From Melghirimyces algeriensis (GTDB lineage: Bacteria; Bacillota; Bacilli; Thermoactinomycetales; DSM-45169), in assembly GCF_900182565.1 (NCBI RefSeq), contig NZ_FXTI01000004.1, forward strand, positions 223,542 to 287,541: a DNA stretch of 64,000 nucleotides, in the 5' to 3' direction. Below are positions 28,201 through 36,400 of the stretch, piece by piece (the stretch's first letter is position 1; each line of letters starts with the position of its first letter). A program made the position numbers and the translations under genes. The notes under the pieces are model-generated. The model was not told the DNA's origin. It worked only from the letters and a program-made list of their open reading frames with translations, and searched no databases.

Positions 28201-29432
28201 CCCGCGATGTGCAACAGCACCTTGCAAAACGGTTGCCATCCTATATGGTACCTTCTGCGACAGTGGTGTTGGATGAACTGCCACTGAATGTAAACGGCAA
28301 AGTGGATCACAGACAACTTCCTTCCCCGGATCATGCGACACTTCATGATACCTATGCCCCTCCGCGGGATATGAATGAGCTGGGCATGGTACAGATCTGG
28401 GAGGACCTCTTGCATATCAAACCGATCGGTATTTACGACAATTTCTTTGCCATCGGAGGGAACTCGCTGAAGGCATTGCAACTGTTAAACGGGATTCGGG
28501 AGCAATTCGGTGTGGAAATACCGATGACCACGTTATTTCAGAAACCGACCATCGCTGAGTTGTGTGTGTATCTGAAAGGCCAAACGGAGATGAACAGCGA
28601 TTCATGTTTGATCCAGCTTCAACAGGGGAATGGCAGCCATCCACCTTTGATATGCATCCATCCTCAGGGTGGGGGCGTATTGCCCTATGTTCATCTGGTT
28701 CAGGCACTTGGACCCCAGGAAGCGGTGTATGGCTTGCAAGCGGTTGGCTATGAGTCAGATGCTCAACCGTTGACGTCGATTGAAGCGATGGCTGAACGGT
28801 ATCTGGAGGAAATTCGTCGTGTGGTGCCAAAGGGTCCGTACCGTCTGTTGGGTTGGTCCTTTGGCGGTACCGTTGCGTACGAGATGGCGAGAAAGCTGGA
28901 GAATGCAGGGGAACAGGTGGATTTCATCGGACTGTTGGATGTGCACCCGTTGGATCGCCCCGGAGAGGTGTCGGAGGAATTTACTGAACAGGATGCGATG
29001 ACTTATTTTGCAACATTGTTTGATCTGCATTCGGATCAATTTGCAGGAATGGACCGGGAAGAGGGACTGGTTTTGCTTTTGGAGCATGCTAAAGAGCGTG
29101 GCGACTTACCACCAGGTATGACAATCGATTCGATGCAACGAAAGGTTGATGTCTTAATCGCATGTGGACAAGCGGCGACAAATTATCAATACCGTGGACC
29201 CATTGGTTCGGATCTTTATCTGTTTCGCGTAAACAATGTGTCCAATCACGGTCATGAACTGGTTCGACCAGAAGAGTGGACACCTCGGACCACCGGGGAG
29301 GTTCATGTGTTTCACGTACCGGGCGATCATATGACGATGGGAGAACCGCCAAATGTGGAGGAATTGGCCCAGAGGATGAAAAGTGTTTTGAGCTGGGAGA
29401 AAGCCTCTCCACTGTCGGGAGGTGAAGGGTGA
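22269..29432 (+). CDS. NRPS synthase 2: C*-A-PCP-C-A-PCP-TE (chain-releasing subunit)
   Basis: Synthase of about 2387 residues. It begins with a full-length condensation domain whose HHxxxDG motif is altered to HHPLCMDDN (near 136), so it is probably inactive. Adenylation domain 1 (about 444-960) has pocket residues read by eye as DIWEITTDDK, close to the remembered 2,4-diaminobutyrate code DIWELTADDK and with three acidic residues fit for a second amino group. PCP Ser is near 1007. A condensation domain with HHIIGDF (near 1199) follows. Adenylation domain 2 (about 1521-2017), code DATKVGEVGK, predicts Asn. PCP Ser is near 2066 and the thioesterase has GWSFGG near 2197. No epimerase is present. 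Start is uncertain: ATG 22269, TTG 22275 (best spaced from AAAGGGTG) or ATG 22245. The thioesterase shows that it acts last although it is second in gene order. Confidence 0.92.
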   Translation: MDLNYLSKENVQGIVELSLIQKEMLDGNTFTQVVYTLRDRLHRDCLREAWEETVAEHPSLRSVFRTLKNRIVQVLLKQRPIAMEWQDLCGLKEEEKQARFQSLANRHREPIKFDQGPLIRLAVCRWDDERMLLLWTHHPLCMDDNSRDMIVNEWLARAKGMEQTIPQRRLYQDYLKWEAGQDGMPAKQYWTEKLADWEPAPMLETMNQALENGTNLRCRTLLSKGLSRQLEEVAKQYNVSSEAVTLASWFLLLNVYSGEESVSCGATVPGRPDSCEGAELIIGPLSHALPMRTVLAADQRVDELLLSTQQQWENLNTFGYIPNETVRKYGGFREDTDLFDSLVTVRHKAEGDSGNPQLLCRAGQEQVEVIVSIGSQWEIECFQPGNGSLQSLERLQQHFIRMLTNIAEHPSAQLRELILLSNEERQLIQEQINQTKLAVPSLNRIAHQVIEDQVEKRPHAIAAVCGMESVTYAELNQRANQLAHWLREQGFGRDDLAALLAERSIEMLVGILGILKAGGAYVPLDSAHPDSRLLTILENSGAKMILTESRWQSRSLELSSALLQAPVVFSLNKGDGRCADIDGLTSYPAQNPELVNQQGDLANVFFTSGSTGQPKGAMVEHVGMLNHLYAKIHLLGLNENSVVAQNASHCFDISVWQFLAPLMTGGRVVIYGNDTATDPRALFRSVQRDGVTVLEMVPAMIEMLLHEAGDYEPKQRLLPQLQYMISTGEGLPVSLCRKWLKAYPNVKVVNTYGATECSDDTVHEVISGSYPHDDHSHVALGTSIPNMQHYLLDPWQRPVPVGCVGEVYITGIGVGRGYLNDPERTAEAYLKNPFSDGLGERMYKTGDLARITPDGRMVFISRADFQVKVRGYRIELGEIESVLLRHQAVRQCLTLVRPDQGGNNRILAYMVLNESVEEHKLREYLETHLPEYMVPEHLMILESMPLNRNGKVDRKALPDPDASGRSTTVYIPPRDDWEKALVKIWQDVLEVDKIGIDDNFFDLGGHSLKTIQIRSRIKELLGVEMVLKDLFDNQTIRELAPVLKASQTDQDDMEKNLIPQIEKAAFYPMSHAQRRLFLLNRLEPENRSYNMPVAIQLKGVLDVEAVQEAFRLLLDRHEGLRTTFTVYDGQPVQRVEDAISWECPYEDLSNKDENAQQQWMKAVEREEAERDFDLERGPLFRARLFKLAEECHVLWMNMHHIIGDFWSWQVLIRDFATLYDALHEGKTPSLPPLTIQYKDYASWQNDRLKRGMLAEAESYWLEQFSGDLPVLDLPTDHPRPSMQTFSASEVTFTLAPERLERMKMLAQEQGATLFITLLSAVGAFLSKMSGQKDLVIGTPEAGRGQVELENLIGFFVNTLPLRLDVHSEQTFREWLQHCKQVALDGYTHHEYPFDQLVEKLKPERDLSRSPIFSVMFQLDQRSVEVSSNRLDLHLLPIETRMIQFDLNIVCAETESGLDIRFQFRTDLFQEETMNRWLEQFVVMMDAILENPMKKIVELPLLTDQQRHQLLAEWNETKVDAPETLIHERFAAIAQQKPDHIAVESDGATFTYQELDERSERLAHFLRSQGVGPDVRVGICMERSVEMLVGLFGILKAGGAYVPIDPAHPQERLTFLLADSAVSLLLTQERLLARFSQVNGQVVCLDRDASRIASTVDGPPPSRVGADNLAYMIYTSGSTGTPKGVLIPHRGLSNYLTWALDAYEVEKGIGSIVSTSLAFDATITSLFLPLLAGGRVILLREGEEVEQLSQELRKRRNVSLLKITPTHLQLLSQQLSPEELSGRVRTVVIGGEALLGEHIAFWKQAAPETRLINEYGPTETVVGCAVYEAVEATDRPVPIGRPIANMQLYVLDEFMQPVPIGVQGELYIGGIALADGYHNRPELTAERFVPHPFSNQPGDRLYKTGDMVRYLSDGNLEYMGRVDDQVKVRGYRIEPGEIEAVLLQHSRVAEATVILREDTPGDQRLVAYVTVSEGNEWNARDVQQHLAKRLPSYMVPSATVVLDELPLNVNGKVDHRQLPSPDHATLHDTYAPPRDMNELGMVQIWEDLLHIKPIGIYDNFFAIGGNSLKALQLLNGIREQFGVEIPMTTLFQKPTIAELCVYLKGQTEMNSDSCLIQLQQGNGSHPPLICIHPQGGGVLPYVHLVQALGPQEAVYGLQAVGYESDAQPLTSIEAMAERYLEEIRRVVPKGPYRLLGWSFGGTVAYEMARKLENAGEQVDFIGLLDVHPLDRPGEVSEEFTEQDAMTYFATLFDLHSDQFAGMDREEGLVLLLEHAKERGDLPPGMTIDSMQRKVDVLIACGQAATNYQYRGPIGSDLYLFRVNNVSNHGHELVRPEEWTPRTTGEVHVFHVPGDHMTMGEPPNVEELAQRMKSVLSWEKASPLSGGEG
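26831..28250 (+). repeat. Adenylation-domain duplication, copy 1
   Basis: About 1.42 kb of near-identical DNA shared with 34207-35626. By eye only about ten base differences exist, all near the two ends; the central stretch of nearly 1 kb (about 27200-28165) appears identical. It covers the whole Asn-type adenylation core from its first residues to just before the C-terminal lysine motif. Confidence 0.9.
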
Positions 29433-30340
29433 TGCAGAAGCAATTGAGATCAGGAGATACAACAGAGCGTGGAAGAATGGGAACGGGTACGGCAAATGGA
29501 ACGTTTGGGGAATTGTTACAGGGTGTTCATGCGGATAATGATCTTGATTTTCTGGTTACATTCCCCATCGACCAAGGTTCAAGAGTCACCCTCCGTCCCG
29601 ATTCATCCAATGTATTGAAAGTGGTGCCTTGCTTTAAACAAAAGTCTGTTCAGTTAGCTGCGTGTTTACTGGAGCATTTTGACCTTCCAAGCGGTGGAAC
29701 ACTGACGATTGAGAGTGATTTACCCGTTGGAAAAGGATTGGCGAGTTCCTCTGCAGATCTTTTGGCAACAGCACGGGCCATCGAATCATGTTATGAGATC
29801 AAGATTCCGGTTTCTTTCCTGCAGTCGTTAATGGCAAAAATTGAGCCGACCGACGGAGTGATGTATCCGGAGGTCGTCTCCTTCTATCACCGTAAAGTGG
29901 AGCTTCATCAAATATTTGGGTTTATTCCGCGTCTGACCGTTGTCGCGATCGACGAGGGTGGAGAAGTGGATACCATTGAATATAACAATTGTCGAATTCC
30001 CTATACATCAGCGGAAAAGTTGGAATATATCCGCCTCTTGGAATGTTTGAAACAAGCCGTTCAAATGAAGGATGTTCAAACGATTGGACAGGTGGCAACC
30101 CGAAGCACCATGATGAATCAATCGAGAAACAAGAAGCATTCGTTGCAATATCTATTGGAGCTTTCCCGTGAGCATGATGCACTGGGTGTTGTCAATGCAC
30201 ACAGTGGTACGTTCATCGGTTTGTTACTCTGTCAGGAAGATCAACGATATCGGCAAAAGTTGTCGAAGTTAAAGGAAAAATTGCAACAATCCTATTTGAA
30301 CGTGTATGTGTACCATTCGCTATCTAACGAATGGAAGTGA
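29432..30340 (+). CDS. GHMP kinase, PduX/threonine-kinase-like
   Basis: Protein of 302 residues of the GHMP superfamily. The N-terminal GTGTANGTFGELLQG matches the PduX-type L-threonine kinases, and the ATP-binding motif is LPVGKGLASSSADLLA near residue 100. It is expected to make O-phospho-threonine or O-phospho-serine from the amino acid and ATP, which is the substrate needed by the SbnA-like synthase at the front of the operon. Friulimicin and pacidamycin clusters use a comparable kinase for 2,3-diaminobutyrate. ATG 29432 overlaps the stop of synthase 2 (ATGA-type coupling) and has GGAGGTGA six bases upstream. It is odd that it lies 20 kb from its presumed partners, between two synthase genes. 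Serine against threonine cannot be decided here. Confidence 0.8.
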   Translation: MQKQLRSGDTTERGRMGTGTANGTFGELLQGVHADNDLDFLVTFPIDQGSRVTLRPDSSNVLKVVPCFKQKSVQLAACLLEHFDLPSGGTLTIESDLPVGKGLASSSADLLATARAIESCYEIKIPVSFLQSLMAKIEPTDGVMYPEVVSFYHRKVELHQIFGFIPRLTVVAIDEGGEVDTIEYNNCRIPYTSAEKLEYIRLLECLKQAVQMKDVQTIGQVATRSTMMNQSRNKKHSLQYLLELSREHDALGVVNAHSGTFIGLLLCQEDQRYRQKLSKLKEKLQQSYLNVYVYHSLSNEWK

Positions 30341-30409
30341 AGGCGGCAATTTTATGATGTTTTTTCACATGTTTTGCAATGATACTCGCTTTTAAGGGTG
30401 GTTTTATCA

Positions 30410-33400
30410 ATGACCAGCATGGTTCAACAACCTCCACAGATTGAATTACCTATCGATCAAAAAAGATCGGGAATTCACTCGTTTATGCCTGGAAATCATT
30501 CCGTATCCATTACAGGTTCTGTATGGGAAGCGTTATCTCAATATTCCCGTCGAGCGGGCGTTTCACAGAGTACCGTTTTGTTGGCAGCCTATTTCCTATT
30601 CATCCACCGCTATTCTTCACAAAACAGACTGGCAGTAGGCCTTGTGGAGGAGGGCCGATTGCAATCCGTTCCGTTTGATTGCACAGGGGATGTTTCATTC
30701 GGACAAATGCTCCGACAACTGGTTGAAAAAAAGAAGGGTGACGAGGGATTGCAGGAAAACCCGTCCACCCAGGTACTTTTTTATGGCGGAAACGATTCAG
30801 ACCGTTTGGATATGAGTCAGTGGACAGGATATGATCTGTTTTTGGTATGTTCCTTTGCAGAGCAAAAGACGGATGCAACCTTTTTCTACAATGCCCAGCG
30901 GTTTGATCATTCCACGATTCAACGCATGTTGACCAATTTTTCTGTCTTACTGGAAGCGATCGTATCCAATCCCGATCAGGCGGTCAAAGATCTTCCATTC
31001 TTAAGTAAAGAAGAACGGCGGACGTTGCTGGTGGAATGGAATCAAACCGACCGTTCCTATCCCGCAGATTCCTGTCTGCATCATTTGTTTGAGAAGACAG
31101 CGCTTCATCATCCTGACCGGATTGCCGTGGAATTTGGGGAGGAACACATGACATACCGCCGACTGGACGAGCGCTCCAATCAATGGGCCCATTATCTCCG
31201 TAAGCAGGGTGTGGAATCGGGAGTGAAGGTTGCTGTCTGTATGGAACGCTCTCCCGATATGGTCGTGGCTCTTCTTGGAATTTTGAAGGCAGGCGGGACT
31301 TATGTCCCGCTTGACCCAATCTTTCCGGAACATCGTCTGGCCTATATGCTGGAAGACTCCTGTAGCGAGGTGGTGGTGACAGATCAGTCGTCCATGCCTT
31401 TATGGGCACAATCGGATGTTCAGATCATTCACTTAAATGATATTGGCAGGAAACTCGCTTCGGAGTCTTGCCAAGCAACACCGGAACTCCAAGCATCGAG
31501 TGAACAGACGGCCTATGTGATCTATACATCCGGATCAACCGGCAAACCCAAGGGGGTTCAGGTCTCACATCGATCGTTGATCAATTTTCTGACCAGCATG
31601 TCGAAAGAGCCGGGCATCCGTAAGGAAGACCGTCTGCTTTCAGTGACGACGTTGTCCTTTGATATTTGCGCATTGGAACTCTTTTTGCCATGGATGGCGG
31701 GGGCTACTACTGTACTGGTTAGTCGCGATGTAGCAATGGATGGGAAGCGTCTGGCTGAGGCGATCCAGAAGAGCAGCGCAACGGTGATGCAAGCCACTCC
31801 AGCAACATGGCGTTTATTACTCGCTGCAGGATGGAAGGGAAGCCCGCAGTTGAAGATTCTTTGCGGGGGAGAAGCGTGGACGCGCGAGTTGGCCCAGGAA
31901 TTGCAAGCTCGCAGTGCAGAGCTGTGGAATATGTACGGGCCGACTGAGACTACGGTCTGGTCAACGGTACACCATGTAACGGAAGATGTTCGGATGGGGC
32001 GACCGATTGGAAATACCCAGTTGTATGTGTTGGACAAAGCGATGCAGCCAGTGCCGATCGGTGTACCGGGTGAATTGTATATCGGTGGTGAGGGGGTGGC
32101 ACAAGGCTACTTGAATCGCCCGGATTTGACCGCAGAGCGCTTTCTTCCCAACCCCTTTTCAGGGAAGGGGAGGATGTATCGGACCGGTGATTTGGTACGC
32201 TATTTGTCCGACGGAACGGTGGAATATTTGGGACGTATTGACCATCAGGTGAAGGTGCGTGGTTACCGCATTGAACTGCCGGAAATTGAAACGGTGTTGC
32301 AACGACATCCAGCGGTCCATCAAGCGGTGGTGATTGCCCATGGCGATGAAACGGGTGAGAAGCGGTTGATCGCCTATCTTGAAGGTAAAGCACTGCCTGC
32401 GGACAGAATGATACGTGATTATTGCCTCACACAATTGCCGGAGTATATGGTGCCATCTGCTTATATCGAAATGGAATCGCTGCCGTTGACACCCAACGGA
32501 AAAGTGGATCGCCGTGCCTTGCCTGCCCCCAGTTCGTCTCATATAAATCGAAATGTTGCTGTTTCGCCACCGAGAACTACCGAAGAAGAGAAGTTAGTTG
32601 CTATTTTTAGTGAATTGCTGGGTGTGCAACCGATTGGAGTCGATGAGAGTTTCTTTGATCTTGGCGGCCATTCGTTGCTTGTCTCCCAGTTGATTTCCCG
32701 AATCGATGATCTGTTTCAGGTCCGGTTATCGATGCATCAGGTGTTTGAGAAGAAATCTGCGGAAAAACTGGCTGAGCGGATTGAAGATGAACGGTGTGAA
32801 AAAAAAGAGAGAGAAGCACTTTCGCTGCATCCGATTCCACGAAACCGGGCGTTGCGCATGTCATTCGCCCAGCAGCGGATGTGGTTCCTGCATTGTTTGG
32901 ACCCGGAGAATCCTGCGTACAATATTCCAACGGTGCTGCATCTGAAGGGATCTTTACATGTGGATGTGTTGATGCGCAGTGTCCAGGAAATCATTCAGCG
33001 TCATGAGTCTTTTCGTACAAGGGTTTGCGAAAAAGATGGGAAACCCATACAGGTGATCCAGGAATCGATTGATGTGGAGATTCCGCTGGTGCATTTGGAC
33101 CAGGCGGACTGCGGGCAAGTATATACGTTGGCAAAGGAACTGGCGAACAAGCCCTTCGATTTGACTGACGTTCCGCTGTTTCGGGGTGCACTGGTGCAGA
33201 CGGACGAGCAGGAGCATTATCTGATCTGGGTTGTGCATCATATGGTCTCGGACGGATGGTCAGAAGAGTTATTCAAAAGGGAACTGGTAACGCTGTATGA
33301 TGCCTTCCTCAATGGAGAGCCCTCACCATTGGCTGAATTGCCGATTCAGTATGCGGATTATGCCGATTGGCAACATGAGTGGATGAATGGGAATGTGGCA

Positions 33401-36400
33401 AAGCAACAGTTACAGTATTGGAAGCAACAACTTGCTGGCTCTTTGCCTGTTTTGCAATTGCCCACGGACAAGCCGCGCACGGCGGTGCAGACGTTTCGAG
33501 GAGCGATTCACCGCTTTACGATCCAAGGACGTTTCTACGAAAAGATCAAACAGTTGTCCCACGAGGCGGATCAGACCCTGTTTATGACCCTGTTGGCTGC
33601 ATTTAACACCTTGCTCCATCGGTATAGTGGGGAAACGGATATTCTGGTCGGTTTCCCTGTTGCCAACCGCAATCACAGTGAAACGGAAGGGATCATGGGT
33701 TTTTTTGTCAACACTTTGGTGTTGCGCACCGATTTGTCAGGCAATCCAACCTTTCAGGATCTGTTGCATCAGGTGAAGGAAGTGGCTCTTCAAGCGTATG
33801 ACAACCAGGATATTCCCTTTGAGAAATTGGTTGAAGAGTTACAGCCGGAACGTAACCTCAGTTACTCACCGCTTTTTCAGGTGATGTTTGTGATGGAAAA
33901 CACTTCTGTGAAAGCGATGGAAATGTCAGGGCTAAGCATCCAACCGACTGAATTTGATCCTGGAACATCCAAGTTTGATCTGACCTTGTTTGTAAAAGAG
34001 ACGGAGGACGGATTGCTGGCCAGTTTTGAATATAATACAGACCTGTTTGAAGCCGCGACAATCGAGCGAATAGCCAATCATTTTTGTCATCTCCTGCATC
34101 ATGTGGCAACCCATCCACAGCAAAGGGTGAGTGAGCTACCCCTTCTTACCGAGGAAGAGCGCAAATGGATTTTGTCAGAATTTAACAAAACAGAAACGGA
34201 CGTTTCAGAAACGCTTATACATGAACGGTTTGCGGCGATCGCACAACAAAAGCCTGACCATATTGCAGTGGAATCGGATGGTGCGACCTTCACCTATCAA
34301 GAGTTGGATGAACGTTCTGAACGTTTGGCGCACTTTCTGCGCAGCCAGGGTGTTGGACCGGATGTGCGGGTAGGGATCTGTATGGAGCGCTCCGTGGAAA
34401 TGCTGGTTGGACTGTTCGGGATCTTAAAGGCGGGCGGGGCATATGTACCCATCGACCCTGCGCATCCACAGGAACGGCTGACATTTTTGCTCACCGACTC
34501 AGCAGTATCCCTGTTGCTGACACAGGAACGGCTGCTTGCCCGGTTCTCGCAGGTTAACGGACAGGTGGTCTGTTTGGATCGCGATGCGTCCCGGATCGCC
34601 TCCACGGTGGATGGTCCACCACCAAGCCGTGTTGGCGCCGACAATCTGGCCTATATGATCTATACCTCAGGCTCCACGGGAACCCCCAAGGGAGTATTGA
34701 TTCCGCACCGCGGTTTGAGCAACTATCTCACATGGGCGTTGGATGCTTATGAGGTGGAGAAAGGCATTGGATCGATTGTATCCACCTCACTGGCCTTTGA
34801 TGCGACCATCACCAGTCTGTTTCTCCCCCTGTTAGCCGGCGGTCGGGTGATTCTGCTTCGGGAAGGGGAAGAGGTGGAACAACTGAGTCAGGAATTGCGG
34901 AAGCGCCGAAATGTAAGCCTGTTAAAGATTACACCGACACATTTGCAACTTCTCTCCCAACAGCTTTCTCCGGAGGAATTGTCCGGTCGTGTGCGTACCG
35001 TCGTCATCGGTGGAGAAGCCCTCTTGGGTGAACATATTGCTTTCTGGAAGCAGGCGGCTCCGGAAACCCGATTGATCAACGAGTATGGTCCCACGGAGAC
35101 GGTGGTGGGTTGCGCAGTGTATGAAGCTGTCGAGGCGACAGACCGACCGGTGCCCATCGGACGGCCCATCGCCAATATGCAATTATATGTCCTGGATGAA
35201 TTCATGCAACCTGTTCCGATCGGGGTGCAGGGAGAGTTGTATATCGGTGGGATTGCACTGGCGGATGGTTACCATAACCGTCCAGAGTTGACGGCTGAGC
35301 GATTTGTGCCCCATCCTTTTTCCAATCAGCCGGGTGACCGATTATATAAAACAGGGGATATGGTTCGCTATCTTTCAGACGGCAACCTGGAGTACATGGG
35401 TCGGGTGGATGATCAGGTCAAAGTGCGAGGCTACCGCATTGAACCCGGTGAAATTGAGGCGGTTTTACTTCAGCATTCCCGTGTTGCAGAGGCAACGGTG
35501 ATTTTACGTGAAGATACCCCCGGTGATCAACGTTTGGTTGCGTATGTAACTGTTTCGGAGGGAAATGAATGGAATGCCCGCGATGTGCAACAGCACCTTG
35601 CGGAACGGTTGCCATCCTATATGGTGCCTCAGACAATCATGGTTCTGGATGCCATTCCGCTGACTGTAAACGGTAAGGCAGACCGTCAACAGCTTCCACC
35701 CCCAACACAGGAACAAACCGAAGGGGAGTATGTGGCTCCACGTACACTGACCGAAAAACGGCTGGCAACGATATATCAGGATGTATTGAATGTGGAAAAG
35801 ATAAGTGCAGAGGATCATTTCTTTGCGAGGGGAGGCCACTCGCTGTTGGCGGTTCAAGTCATTTCCCGAATCCGTAACATGTGGAATATTGAACTGCCGG
35901 TACGTGCATTGTTTGAAGCTCCATCCATTGCTGAACTTGCCGAACAGGTGGATGAAACGGTATCAGAATCGACAGAGAAGGTTCCGCTGGTACCTGTTGA
36001 GCGGACAGAAGCGTTGCCTGCTTCCTTTGCCCAGCAACGTCTATGGTTTTTGGAGCAATTGGAAGGAACGAGTGCTCTGTATCATATTCCCTTACCGCTA
36101 TACATCGAGGGAAGACTGAATCAAAAGGCTCTCACATCTGCCATTCAGGAGATTGTTCAGCGTCATGAAATCTTACGTACAACCTTTAAAGAGGTGGATG
36201 GTGACGTTGTACAGGATATTGCACCAGCGCCTTCCGGCTGGCACATCCCGTTGATTGATCTGAGCGGGGAGGAAGGGGTGGAACTCCGGAGCGAACGGGT
36301 TCAGCGCTTGATTTACCAGCTGGCAGAAGAGACGTTTGATCTGGCGGAAGGTCCCCTGTTTCGCAGTCATTTAGTCAAGCTTTCCGATGTGGAACATCTA

